Assembly: GCA_963732855.1 (NCBI GenBank)
Contig: CAVTBB010000005.1
Location: 372,001 to 436,000 of the forward strand
Source: DASXVU01 sp963732855
GTDB lineage: Archaea; Thermoplasmatota; Thermoplasmata; Methanomassiliicoccales; UBA472
Reading direction: 5' to 3'
Length of the DNA: 64,000 bases
The translations under genes were made by a program, and so were the position numbers. Positions 27,114-35,650 of the stretch are shown here, in pieces. How positions within the stretch are numbered: the first letter of the stretch is position 1; the number at the start of each line of letters is the position of its first letter. The notes under the pieces were generated by a model. That model searched no databases, had not been told where the DNA came from, and worked only from the letters and a program-made list of their open reading frames with translations.

Positions 27114-28226
27114 TCAAGCGCTACGGATCGCTGCGACCACCGCATCACCCATTTCGCTGGTAGTCGCCTTTCCGCCCAGGTCTTGGGTGTAAACGCCTTG
27201 GTCCAAAGCCTTCCTGACGCCCTTATTTATGACATCTCCCAGGTCCCTGCGACCCAGATTGTCCAGCATCAACTTTGCCGCCAGGATGGTGGCGATCGGG
27301 TTAATCCGGTTCAAGCCCTTGTATTTCGGGGCGCTGCCGTGCACTGGCTCGAACATCGATATGCCTTTGGGGTTGATGTTCCCACCCGGCGCCAAGCCCA
27401 ATCCTCCTGTGACCTCGGCAAGAAGGTCGGTGATGATGTCGCCAAACATGTTCGGCGTTGCGATAACCCGGAACTTGTCCGGGTTCTTCACCAGGGCCAT
27501 CGTCATTGCGTCGACGAACATGTAGTTGAGCTCCACGTTGGCCTGCTTGCACTTCTCCGACCATACGTCCCTCCAAAGACCGTAGATGTTGCTGCAAACG
27601 TTCGCCTTGTCGATCACGGTGATCTTCTTTTCCCCTATCATCTTGGTGAAGTTGAGGGAGAAATCAGCGAACCTTTCGATGTTCTTGCGTGACATCATCC
27701 CGATCTCGAATGCGAACTCGTCCTTGGCATCCGCATCTGCCTGGAGCTGGACCCTCATGTCATACAGGTTCCTCTTGATCTGCATGTTCAACTGGCCATG
27801 ACCATCCTGGACCCTTCCGCCGGCCCCGATGTAATAGTCCTCGGTGTTCTCCCTGAAGACGTCGATGTTGAAGTCCATGTCCCTTTTCAGACGGCCAAAT
27901 GGCTTCCACAAAGGGGCCGGCCGATGGTTTACGAACTGATCGAACTGGAAGCGCAGGGCGAGGAGTATCCCTTTCTCTAATACGCCTGGCTTGACCCGGT
28001 CATCCCCGACCGCACCGAGATAGATGGTGTCGAACCTCTTCAACTGCTCCACATCCTCGGTTGTGAGCAGCTTTCCGGTTCGCAGGTACCTCTCGGAGTT
28101 GATGTCCATCTCCTGGAAGTCGAACTGAACCGAATAGTTCTCGGACAACACCTTGAGCACCTTCATTCCCTCGTTCACTACCTCTGGTCCGATACCATCA
28201 CCTGGCAGGACGGCTACTTTGAACAT
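27114..28226 (-). CDS. leuB: 3-isopropylmalate dehydrogenase (or related beta-decarboxylating dehydrogenase)
   Basis: 370 residues. FKVAVLPGDGIGPEVVNEGM opens the family; RENTEDYYIGAGG, the catalytic Tyr/Lys region (SLNFTKMIGEKKITVIDKANVC), and ATPNMFGDIITDLLAEVTGGLGLAPGGNIN then FEPVHGSAPKYKG bind metal and NAD. Last gene of leuA-leuC-leuD-leuB, overlapping leuD by 13 bases. Methanogens use close paralogues (AksF) for coenzyme B side chains; the operon context favours leucine, but the motifs do not settle it. Confidence 0.88.
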   Translation of the reverse strand: MFKVAVLPGDGIGPEVVNEGMKVLKVLSENYSVQFDFQEMDINSERYLRTGKLLTTEDVEQLKRFDTIYLGAVGDDRVKPGVLEKGILLALRFQFDQFVNHRPAPLWKPFGRLKRDMDFNIDVFRENTEDYYIGAGGRVQDGHGQLNMQIKRNLYDMRVQLQADADAKDEFAFEIGMMSRKNIERFADFSLNFTKMIGEKKITVIDKANVCSNIYGLWRDVWSEKCKQANVELNYMFVDAMTMALVKNPDKFRVIATPNMFGDIITDLLAEVTGGLGLAPGGNINPKGISMFEPVHGSAPKYKGLNRINPIATILAAKLMLDNLGRRDLGDVINKGVRKALDQGVYTQDLGGKATTSEMGDAVVAAIRSA

Positions 28227-28708
28227 CTCTTTTCCTCCTTTATCTTGGCCATTAGGCCGCCTTTCTCGATTAGATCCTGAACGAAAGGAGGGAACGGATC
28301 AAATTTCCATTCCTTCTTCTGCGTTTCGTTCTTAATGACCCCCTGGTCGAAATCGACCGAGAGGATGTCCTGTTCATCAGCTTCGATCTTGCATTGGACC
28401 GGAAGCAGGCCTACATTGATCGAATTCCTATAGAATATCCTCGCGTAACTCTCGGCGACAACACATGAAATGCCTATCTGGAGCAGCGCACGTGGTGCAT
28501 GCTCCCGGCTCGAACCGCTGCCGAAGTTGCGTCCGGCCACGATGACATCACCCTTCTCCACTTTCTGGGCCATGCCTGGCCTTACCTTCTCGAACGCGAA
28601 AGTCCCCAGGCGATCGTTATTATCGCTAGTGAGCCGTTCCGCCGGGATTATCTGGTCGGTGTCCACATGATCACCGAACAGCCAGACCTTACCTCTAACC
28701 TTCTGCAT
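28214..28708 (-). CDS. leuD: 3-isopropylmalate dehydratase small subunit
   Basis: About 164 residues, the swivelling subunit that pairs with LeuC. GKVWLFGDHVDTDQIIPAERL and GRNFGSGSSREHAPRALLQIGISCVVAESYARIFYRNSIN are the family signatures. The substrate-selecting loop after DQIIPA reads ERLTSDN, so it does not show the residues I associate with either isopropylmalate or homoaconitate specificity. The ATG at 28708 has GTGATC a few bases ahead; a GTG at 28717 overlapping the leuC stop is also possible. Confidence 0.88.
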   Translation of the reverse strand: MQKVRGKVWLFGDHVDTDQIIPAERLTSDNNDRLGTFAFEKVRPGMAQKVEKGDVIVAGRNFGSGSSREHAPRALLQIGISCVVAESYARIFYRNSINVGLLPVQCKIEADEQDILSVDFDQGVIKNETQKKEWKFDPFPPFVQDLIEKGGLMAKIKEEKRCSK

Positions 28709-28713
28709 GTTGA

Positions 28714-29982
28714 TCACTCATCCTTGATGTCCCGCGGTTGCGATATCTTGCCCGTAATCGCGCTGGCCGCTACGACCGCCGGTCCGGCCAAGTAGACTTC
28801 GGACTCCTTGTGCCCCATGCGGCCGATGAAGTTCCGGTTGGTCGTGCTTACGCACCTCTCTCCCTTGGCCAGAACACCCATGTGTCCCCCAAGGCAAGCG
28901 GCGCAGGTCGGTCCGGACACGAAGGCGCCGGCATCGACGAAGATCTTCAGAAGCCCTTCTTCTATGGCCTGCTTGAACACCTTGACACTTGCCGGGACGA
29001 CAATCATCCGGACGCCGTCCTTGACCTTCTTCCCTTTTATGATCTCGGCGGCTATCCTCATGTCCTCGATCCTGCCGTTAGTGCACGATCCCAGAAATGC
29101 CTGGTCAATCTCTACGTCCACATCCTTCACCTTCCTCCCGTTGGAAGGAAGATGCGGCAGGGCAACCATCGGTTCCAGTTCCGATAGGTCGTATTCCAGT
29201 GTCTGGGAGTACTTCGCCCCGTCATCGGCGTAGACCGCCTTGAAACCTTCACGACGCGACGCTTTCATGAACGCTATGGTGGCGGAATCGCACGGAAATA
29301 TTCCCGCCTTTCCACCAGCCTCGATGGCCATGTTGCATATGGTCATCCGGTCAGATACACTGACCGCGGAAATACCGGAACCGCCGAACTCCAACGTTTT
29401 GTAGGTAGCGCCGTCAACCCCGATGTCAGAGATGATCTTCAGGATCAAGTCCTTTCCTCCGACATATTTGTTGAAACGTCCCTTGAGCAGGATATGCACC
29501 GATTCCGGTACTCTGAACCATAGCTTACCAGTGGCGAACACCGCCGCCGCCTCGCTCGATCCAACACCGGTGGAGAAGGCGTTCAACGCCCCATAGGTGC
29601 AGGTGTGGGAGTCGGCTCCCACTATCAAACGTCCCGGAGCCGCGAATCCTTCGTCCACCATTACCTGGTGGCATACACCGCCGCGTCCAACTTCATAATA
29701 ATTATCGATCTTCCACCTCTTCGCGAACTCCCGCATTTCCTTGGCCTGCTGGGCCGAGGCGATGTCCTTGTTCGGCACGAAGTGGTCCGGTATGAGGACG
29801 ATCTTCTCCCGCATCGGCTCGCAGCCCAATCCCTCGAACTCCTGGAAGGCCAGGGGACCGGTGACGTCATTGACCATCACATAGTCCACATCCGCCACCA
29901 CGATCTCACCGGCATGTGCGTCCATCCCGGACTTCAAGGACATTATCTTCTCTGAAATGGTCTTCGGATCCTTCCCGTTCAT
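28714..29982 (-). CDS. leuC: 3-isopropylmalate dehydratase large subunit
   Basis: 422 residues, aconitase superfamily, 4Fe-4S enzyme. Cluster cysteines appear in LGSCTNGRIEDMRIAAEI and GPTCAACLGGHMG; VGADSHTCTYGALNAFSTGVGSSEAA is the active-site block. Isomerises 2- and 3-isopropylmalate with LeuD. Starts 15 bases after leuA. As with the other genes of the operon, a homoaconitase role in coenzyme B synthesis is a possible alternative. Confidence 0.9.
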   Translation of the reverse strand: MNGKDPKTISEKIMSLKSGMDAHAGEIVVADVDYVMVNDVTGPLAFQEFEGLGCEPMREKIVLIPDHFVPNKDIASAQQAKEMREFAKRWKIDNYYEVGRGGVCHQVMVDEGFAAPGRLIVGADSHTCTYGALNAFSTGVGSSEAAAVFATGKLWFRVPESVHILLKGRFNKYVGGKDLILKIISDIGVDGATYKTLEFGGSGISAVSVSDRMTICNMAIEAGGKAGIFPCDSATIAFMKASRREGFKAVYADDGAKYSQTLEYDLSELEPMVALPHLPSNGRKVKDVDVEIDQAFLGSCTNGRIEDMRIAAEIIKGKKVKDGVRMIVVPASVKVFKQAIEEGLLKIFVDAGAFVSGPTCAACLGGHMGVLAKGERCVSTTNRNFIGRMGHKESEVYLAGPAVVAASAITGKISQPRDIKDE

Positions 29983-29997
29983 TGTTCTATGCCTCCA

Positions 29998-31599
29998 TTA
30001 TGCGCCCTTTCGAGAATAAAGCCGGTCGATGGCCTCCATGGTGGCCTCGACCGATGTTAGTACTATATCGGTGCCGATGCTCTTACCGACGGACATGGTG
30101 CTGCCCTCCCCGTTCATCCTCAGTTTCACCGTCACCTCGCACAGTGAATCACTCCCACCAGTGATGGCGCTGAGCCGGTATTCGACCAGAGACAGTTTGT
30201 CGCTGACCGCGCTCTTGATGGCATTCAGGGCTGCGTCCACCGGACCGATGCCGATGTTGGAGCTCCGGCGTATGTCCCCGTCAATGTCGATCACGACCGT
30301 GGACGTGGGAGTGATGTTCATCCCCGTAAGCACGGTGAACTCTTTGAGCTTTATCTTGCGCTCTTCCCTTACCGACATCCCGAGGATGTGCGATGCCAGT
30401 GCTACGAGCTCGGCATCGTCGACGTTCTTGCCGCTCTCGGCCAACTTCTTGACCTTCTCTACCACTTCGGTGATCTGTTCTTCAGCGGCGTCGATGCCGT
30501 ACTCCTTGAGCTTCTGCTTGATCGAATGTGCCCCGCTGTGCTTCCCCAGCACTATGGTGCGTTGCATCCCGACCAGTTCAGGGCAGAACGCCTCGTATGT
30601 GGATGGGTCCTTGAGCACGCCATGGACGTGTATCCCTGACTCATGCGCGAAGGCGTTGTTCCCAACGATGGGCTTGTTATCCGGAATCGGCATACCAGTG
30701 ATCCGGGAGACTAGTTTGGATGTATAACCGATGCGCTTGGTCTCCACGTTCGTTTGGATGCCATAGAAGGCCATCAATCCTAGCACAACTTCCTCGAGGG
30801 CGGCATTCCCTGCCCTCTCTCCGAGTCCGTTCACGCATACGTGCACCTGCCTTGCGCCCTGCCTGACGGCTGAGAGCGAGTTCGCCACTGCCAGGCCGAA
30901 GTCGTCATGGCAATGGATGGCCAGAGGAACCTTGGTGAATTTCATGACCTCGGAAACAAGGACTTCCATAGCCGCGGGCGACATCGTTCCCACTGTGTCA
31001 GGCAGGTTGATCTTGTCCACACCAGCCTCCTGAACTGCCGTATGCATCTGCTTCAGGAATTCAAGGCTGGTTCTCGTCCCGTCCTCGCACGACATCTCCA
31101 CTGTGAGACCATGGGACTTTGCGTATTCGACGGTCTCCACTGCCTTCGCCAGTACCTGCTCCCGTGTCATCTTGAGCTTGTATTTGAGATGGATATCCGA
31201 CGTGGCGATGAACGTGTGCACATAGTCCAGTCCGCAGTCCAGGACCGAGTCTATGTCCGCCTTGGTGGATCTGGCCAGACCGCACACCCTGGAGTTCATC
31301 TTCAGAGCTACGATCTTACGGATCGCCTCCCTTTCACCCGCCGACGTAATTGGGAACCCGGCTTCTATGACGTCCACTCCAAGGTCGTTCAGGGCCGATG
31401 CTATCTTAACCTTGTCATCGATCGAGAGGGCGATTCCCGGAGTCTGTTCCCCGTCCCGGAGGGTGGTGTCGAATATGAGGACCTTCTTCGGCAACGAATC
31501 AGATAGAGCAAAGCTGTTAAACTGGCTGGTAAAGATGCTCTTCCTGCAATCCTCGATGTTTTCCGAGTTCTGACTATCGTTCGTTCGAAGGTCGTCCAC
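29998..31599 (-). CDS. leuA: 2-isopropylmalate synthase / citramalate synthase family
   Basis: About 533 residues. The HMGL-like TIM barrel begins VLIFDTTLRDGEQTPGIALS; HCHDDFGLAVANSLSAVRQGA and GLGERAGNAALEEVV are the second family signature. The C-terminal regulatory LeuA dimer domain (TSTVVIDIDGD...GPVDAALNAIKSAV) is complete, so leucine feedback is likely. LeuA, CimA and AksA cannot be separated by eye; leuCDB downstream supports LeuA. GTG at 31599 is used because AGGTGG lies five bases before it. The first 40 residues are an extension rich in Ser/Asn. Confidence 0.85.
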   Translation of the reverse strand: MDDLRTNDSQNSENIEDCRKSIFTSQFNSFALSDSLPKKVLIFDTTLRDGEQTPGIALSIDDKVKIASALNDLGVDVIEAGFPITSAGEREAIRKIVALKMNSRVCGLARSTKADIDSVLDCGLDYVHTFIATSDIHLKYKLKMTREQVLAKAVETVEYAKSHGLTVEMSCEDGTRTSLEFLKQMHTAVQEAGVDKINLPDTVGTMSPAAMEVLVSEVMKFTKVPLAIHCHDDFGLAVANSLSAVRQGARQVHVCVNGLGERAGNAALEEVVLGLMAFYGIQTNVETKRIGYTSKLVSRITGMPIPDNKPIVGNNAFAHESGIHVHGVLKDPSTYEAFCPELVGMQRTIVLGKHSGAHSIKQKLKEYGIDAAEEQITEVVEKVKKLAESGKNVDDAELVALASHILGMSVREERKIKLKEFTVLTGMNITPTSTVVIDIDGDIRRSSNIGIGPVDAALNAIKSAVSDKLSLVEYRLSAITGGSDSLCEVTVKLRMNGEGSTMSVGKSIGTDIVLTSVEATMEAIDRLYSRKGA

Positions 31600-31740
31600 T
31601 AAAACCACCTCTGAAGGCCTGGGTCGCAGCGATGAGTCGCACTAGAGACGCAAAAGACAGTAGATACTGTTGTAGATAGCGCTCATTACCGTTCCTTGCC
31701 TTACGAGTTGTCAGTAACTTTACTATTATATATAATCCTT
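31600..31740 (-). promoter_or_regulatory. leuA promoter and roughly 100-base leader
   Basis: A strong TATA box (TTATATATAATA, minus strand, about 31726-31738) predicts transcription starting near 31705, leaving an unusually long leader of about 105 bases for this genome. The leader holds a short Leu-rich ORF, the perfect palindrome ACAGTATCTACTGT (31657-31670), and a small CCT-TCAG-AGG hairpin covering the leuA AGGTGG ribosome site. Confidence 0.55.
31642..31686 (-). CDS. candidate leader peptide of the leu operon (14 residues)
   Basis: The leuA leader contains ATG followed by 13 codons and TAG, encoding MSAIYNSIYCLLRL. AAGGA lies six bases before the ATG. Three of the last four residues are Leu and two more are Ile, the pattern of bacterial leu/ilv attenuator peptides. 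A 14-base palindrome (31657-31670) lies inside the ORF. Translation and function are inference only. Confidence 0.35.
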   Translation of the reverse strand: MSAIYNSIYCLLRL

Positions 31741-31875
31741 GCCAAACCGAGACAGGGCACTTCGAAATAGGCGATAGTATTGGTTAAAACGGGTCAATTC
31801 CAGTCGGAGCCATACTGGTGATGATCAACCTGGCGGTCATGTTTCGGACAGGTTACCCATTACCGAGGGACGGCC

Positions 31876-32505
31876 TCAAACGCCTCTTTTTTCTCCCCAG
31901 ATCAACTTGTGCAGCTGGGGCAGGACCCTCACGTTGAGCTTCTTCTTGAGGACGAAATCGGCGACCGGTTCCAGGTTCAATCCCCCGACCGGGGAGAAGA
32001 TGACGGCACAGTCGACCTTGTGGTCCTTGAGTATCTTTGCTGCGTACATCATGTCATCTCTGCTCGCCACCACAAACTTCAACTGGTCGATCGGTGAAAG
32101 GAGCTCTAGGTTGGTCAAATCCATCTGATCGGCCATCCCTGAGGACGGGCACTTGATGTCCATGCTTATCATCATGTTCATTGAGCAAGGCAGGTCCTCG
32201 AGCGAAATCGACCCGTTCGTCTCTACGGAGACGTGGAATCCGGCCTTCAGCAGCTCATCGATGAGCTTTACCGATTCGTCTTGGTAGAGCGGTTCCCCAC
32301 CGGTCACGCAAACGTAGTGGATCTCGAAGGCTTTTACCTTGTCCAGTATTTCCATGACGCTCATCTCATCCCCTTCCCTCTTGGAATATGGGGTGTCACA
32401 CCATGCACATTCCAGGTTGCAGCCTGAGGTTCGCACGAAGACTGTTGGCGTTCCTATCAAAGTGCCTTCGCCCTGGAGCGACCGGAATATCTCGCATATT
32501 TTCAT
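31876..32505 (-). CDS. queE: 7-carboxy-7-deazaguanine synthase
   Basis: About 209 residues. Radical SAM enzyme that contracts carboxytetrahydropterin to the deazaguanine ring. MKICEIFRSLQGEG and RTSGCNLECAWCDTPYS hold the cluster-binding CxxxCxxC, and TGGEPLYQ the SAM site. The ATG at 32505 is favoured over a GTG at 32514 that overlaps the queC stop. Third gene of queD-queC-queE. Product feeds preQ0 for archaeosine at tRNA position 15. Confidence 0.93.
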   Translation of the reverse strand: MKICEIFRSLQGEGTLIGTPTVFVRTSGCNLECAWCDTPYSKREGDEMSVMEILDKVKAFEIHYVCVTGGEPLYQDESVKLIDELLKAGFHVSVETNGSISLEDLPCSMNMMISMDIKCPSSGMADQMDLTNLELLSPIDQLKFVVASRDDMMYAAKILKDHKVDCAVIFSPVGGLNLEPVADFVLKKKLNVRVLPQLHKLIWGEKRGV

Positions 32506-32510
32506 GAAAA

Positions 32511-33182
32511 TCACTCGTATTCGATCTCGTCCTTGAATCCGGCTTCATCAAATCCCTTGAGCCGGATGAGGCAGGAGTCACATCTGCCGCAGGCCTTGGT
32601 CCCTCCCTGGTAACAGCTCCAGGTCAAGTGCAGTGGTGCCTTCAATTTCTTGCCCAGACGGACTATGTCCGCTTTGGTCGAACGCAATATCGGATGCTCT
32701 ATTACCATTGGGGAACCTTCAACACCCGCCTTCGTTCCTACCTTGAGGACGGTCTCGAAGGCCCGGAAGAATTCCGGCCGGCAGTCTGGATAACCGGAAT
32801 AGTCGATGGCGTTCGCGCCGATGAATATCCTGTCCGCGTCAACACTTTCCGCCAAACCGGATGCGATGCTAAGGAAGATAATGTTCCTGGCCGGGACATA
32901 GGTAATGGGTATGTCATCGCCGATCTCGTCGGTCGAACCCCTTTCCGGTACGGCAATCTCGCTCCTCGTCAGAGCGCTCCGGAAACTGCTCAGGTCAAGG
33001 TCAATGATGACGTGGCCATTTAGCCCATAGTGCTTGACCACTGCCTTTGCCGCATCCAATTCCCTTGCATGCCTCTGGCCATACCTGATGGTCAGGGGAA
33101 CCACTTCAAATCCCTCCGAGAGGGCATATGCGAGCGTTACTGTTGAATCGAGCCCGCCGGATAGCAATGAGACGGCTTTCAT
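32511..33182 (-). CDS. queC: 7-cyano-7-deazaguanine (preQ0) synthase
   Basis: 223 residues. The PP-loop ATPase motif SLLSGGLDSTVTLAYAL is followed by the C-terminal zinc site SCYQGGTKACGRCDSCLIRLKGF (four cysteines). Converts carboxydeazaguanine to preQ0 with ATP and ammonia. GGTGAT lies about five bases before the ATG. Gaps to neighbours are 6 bases (queD) and a slight overlap or 5 bases (queE). Confidence 0.95.
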   Translation of the reverse strand: MKAVSLLSGGLDSTVTLAYALSEGFEVVPLTIRYGQRHARELDAAKAVVKHYGLNGHVIIDLDLSSFRSALTRSEIAVPERGSTDEIGDDIPITYVPARNIIFLSIASGLAESVDADRIFIGANAIDYSGYPDCRPEFFRAFETVLKVGTKAGVEGSPMVIEHPILRSTKADIVRLGKKLKAPLHLTWSCYQGGTKACGRCDSCLIRLKGFDEAGFKDEIEYE

Positions 33183-33188
33183 ATTATA

Positions 33189-33671
33189 TCACCGGAAATC
33201 ATGGGTAGCCCATGCGCTCTGTCCCAGTTCCTCATCGATGCCGACCTCTAGACGTGAAACGTTCTCCGGGAAATCCACCTGGTCTAGTAACCGCAGCAGG
33301 AACAGACGGGACAGCTCCTCAGCGCTCGACTCTTCCGTGTCCAGGAGGACCACGTCCTCGGCTGGGAACACATACCTTTTATGCCCTGCCTTGACGAAGA
33401 CCTCCTCTCCGACGGAGACGGTTATCCGCTTCGAGTTCGCCGGAATCAGGACCCGGTGGTCCAGGTCATCGGCGATGTCCCGGAGCGCTTTCTTCAGAGG
33501 GACGAAGTCCATGATCATGCCATGCTCGCCGATCGAGCCGTGCAGCTTGATGCTGACGACGTACGAGTGACCGTGAAGCCGACCGCATTTCTCATGACCG
33601 GCGATGAAATGGCAGGCGGAGAACTTGACACCCGCGTGCTCCCCATCTATCTCGAGACGCATGTTATCCAT
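33189..33671 (-). CDS. queD: 6-carboxy-tetrahydropterin synthase family protein
   Basis: 160 residues, PTPS fold. Zinc histidines are visible in FSACHFIAGHEKCGRLHGHSYVV, with the cysteine before GRLHGH matching QueD catalysis; LDHRVLI and the Glu near the C-terminus complete the active site. Archaeal PTPS members can also serve pterin pathways, but adjacency to queC and queE supports the deazaguanine role. GGAGG precedes the ATG. Confidence 0.9.
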   Translation of the reverse strand: MDNMRLEIDGEHAGVKFSACHFIAGHEKCGRLHGHSYVVSIKLHGSIGEHGMIMDFVPLKKALRDIADDLDHRVLIPANSKRITVSVGEEVFVKAGHKRYVFPAEDVVLLDTEESSAEELSRLFLLRLLDQVDFPENVSRLEVGIDEELGQSAWATHDFR

Positions 33672-33692
33672 TCTCTATTCCCTCCTTGCCTA

Positions 33693-34499
33693 TTAGCCTT
33701 TTCTTGCCGGCGGACGACCACCAGGATGCCCGCCCTTGCCGGATGGATCACCAAGCAGCGCCGATGCTAGCGCTATTGAGTCCACGAAAGACGCCTTTGC
33801 CCTGGAGGTGTCAACGAACACCTTGTCAAGATTGACGATGGGAGCACCCATGGACCTTCCACCGTCAACCAGGTGCATGGTCCGGAAGATCAGATTGCCA
33901 GAAATTCCGTCTGGTGCGATGAGAAAATTCCTGTTCTTGAGCGCATCCTCGATCAATATCTCGCAATGTACTACGTCGAGCCCCTGCGCCCGACCGATCT
34001 TGACAACCTCCTCAGCCTGGTCTATGGTCTTATCCACGATCGGACAACGCCCTCTGTCTGAGAATCGACCGCCTGACAGGACCCCGATACTTGGAACCAC
34101 ACCCATCTTGCGGATGACCTTGGAGCCGAGCTGCATGATCTCGACCTTCTGTTCCACGGTCCATCCCTCGTCCACCCCCACGGGGGCCAGGAAGAAGATC
34201 GAACCGCCCCTGGGCTGCATCAATGCGACGCGCAGAACATGGTCCAGACCGAACTCCGTTTTCACCGCCGCCATGGCCTCCTTGGAGTCCAGGGTTCCCC
34301 TTACGGCAGCGTCGATCTCACCTTTTCTCAGAGCTGAAACGAGCTCGACCGCATCGTCGAACATGGTCGTCGTGCCATACTTGCTGGCATTGGCAATGGC
34401 AACACTGGATTCGACATTCTCTTCGCTGGACCCGATACCGATACCGATCTTACGCTCGGCATTCTTGGCAACTTTGAAAATGTGCTCAGGATTGACCAT
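33693..34499 (-). CDS. mtxX: MtxX family protein (methanogenesis marker 4)
   Basis: About 268 residues. Recognisable as MtxX, related to phosphate acyltransferase folds: FKVAKNAERKIGIGIG, DAAVRGTLDSKEAM, SIFFLAPVGVDEGWTVEQK, SIGVLSGGRFSDRGRC, HCEILIEDAL, LIAPDGISGNLIFRTMHLVDGG. It occurs mainly in methanogens; the biochemical role is not established. It ends 21 bases before queD, so it probably heads that operon. The ATG at 34499 is used; a GTG at 34523 is possible. The glycine/proline-rich C-terminal tail is odd. Confidence 0.85.
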   Translation of the reverse strand: MVNPEHIFKVAKNAERKIGIGIGSSEENVESSVAIANASKYGTTTMFDDAVELVSALRKGEIDAAVRGTLDSKEAMAAVKTEFGLDHVLRVALMQPRGGSIFFLAPVGVDEGWTVEQKVEIMQLGSKVIRKMGVVPSIGVLSGGRFSDRGRCPIVDKTIDQAEEVVKIGRAQGLDVVHCEILIEDALKNRNFLIAPDGISGNLIFRTMHLVDGGRSMGAPIVNLDKVFVDTSRAKASFVDSIALASALLGDPSGKGGHPGGRPPARKG

Positions 34500-34622
34500 T
34501 GCAAAGGCCGATGTGTCTAACACTATTCGATTTTTTGGTACATTTGAAAATGGCGCGTCATATTGTCTGGCACGAGATTCGTAAGAATGGACCAGCCCCC
34601 GATCGGTGGCCAGGCGGTATGC

Positions 34623-35609
34623 TCAGCCGAGGATCGTGTCCATCCGATATTGTTCCCAAAGTCTTTCACCCAGTACGATCTCGAGCTCCACCGGTGTGAT
34701 GATCGGTTTGGTGTAACGAAGATAATCATCGATCGCCAGCCGCGGGCAGGCGGTGGAAACATAGACGTCAGCCTTGTATGGCATTAGATAATCGGGACGG
34801 ACCTCGTTCATGATTACGATGTTCGATCCAAGTGCTTTCGAACGGAGCTTGTAGTTAATGTCCAATGCCATCGATAACCGGTTCTGACCAAGCTTGGACG
34901 AGACGATGATGAGGTAATCCTTGGCATCGTGACAACGGGCTATCGCCCCATGCCGTTGCCGGAGGATCTTCTCCTTCAGACCTTCTAGTTCCCTGACCTC
35001 GTTCATGACCGGATCGAGCACTATGACCTGCTTATTGGTCTCGATGGCGACCTCCAGCGGATGAAAGTTGCCGCTGCCGATGTAGACGTACTGTTCAACC
35101 TCGTGATCGATGTTGGTCGCCGCGGTCACGTTGCAGCCGAGGACCTGCCCCTCCCGCTTGAGACGGCTATCCCCCATTCCAACCTTGACCGTCTTGCCAT
35201 GATCGATCAGCCAGCGGGTCGCATCGGGGATCTGCCTTAAGTGCTGGATTGTAGTGAATATGCCAATGCGGTCCTTGAGCATATGTGCCGCCTTTTCCAG
35301 CAGTTCGGCGACGTTGAAGTCGAATCCGACCTCGATGAACAAAACCCGGTCTCCGATGTTCATGGACGGTATCTCTGCATGGCCAATGTGGACCAGTACA
35401 TCGCCGAGGTTCCGGTAATCGGCATAAACATCGCACGCCCCATAACAAGGGTCGCCCAGGATCAGACACTTGGCCTTTGTCCTGGCCTCGATCTCATATG
35501 CGATTTGCTGGGCATAAACCTTCAAGCCTTCAGGCATCTGGAGAACAACGTTCCTAGCGCCCTTTCGGGTCACGAACGTGGCGATATCGTCAAAATGAAA
35601 ATCGTACAT
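34623..35609 (-). CDS. dph2: 2-(3-amino-3-carboxypropyl)histidine synthase, diphthamide step 1
   Basis: About 328 residues. Radical enzyme with an unusual SAM-cleaving 4Fe-4S cluster; adds aminocarboxypropyl to the elongation factor 2 histidine. The three cluster cysteines, one per domain, are visible in GDPCYGACDVYADY, VLGCNVTAATN and YVSTACPRLAIDDY. ATG at 35609 starts MYDFHFDDI, with GGAG upstream; longer ORFs run into the L10e gene. It lies 41 bases after rpl10e. Confidence 0.93.
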   Translation of the reverse strand: MYDFHFDDIATFVTRKGARNVVLQMPEGLKVYAQQIAYEIEARTKAKCLILGDPCYGACDVYADYRNLGDVLVHIGHAEIPSMNIGDRVLFIEVGFDFNVAELLEKAAHMLKDRIGIFTTIQHLRQIPDATRWLIDHGKTVKVGMGDSRLKREGQVLGCNVTAATNIDHEVEQYVYIGSGNFHPLEVAIETNKQVIVLDPVMNEVRELEGLKEKILRQRHGAIARCHDAKDYLIIVSSKLGQNRLSMALDINYKLRSKALGSNIVIMNEVRPDYLMPYKADVYVSTACPRLAIDDYLRYTKPIITPVELEIVLGERLWEQYRMDTILG

Positions 35610-35650
35610 GGGGCGCTCCTGTTCGGAAAGAGGAGCACCCATTAAAAAGT

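Noticed and set aside
27060..27692. 210-codon plus-strand ORF
   Set aside because: Antisense shadow of leuB.
27114..31599. assignment of the leu operon to coenzyme B (AksA/D/E/F) synthesis
   Set aside because: Possible in a methanogen, but the C-terminal LeuA regulatory domain and the Leu-rich leader favour leucine; kept only as an alternative.
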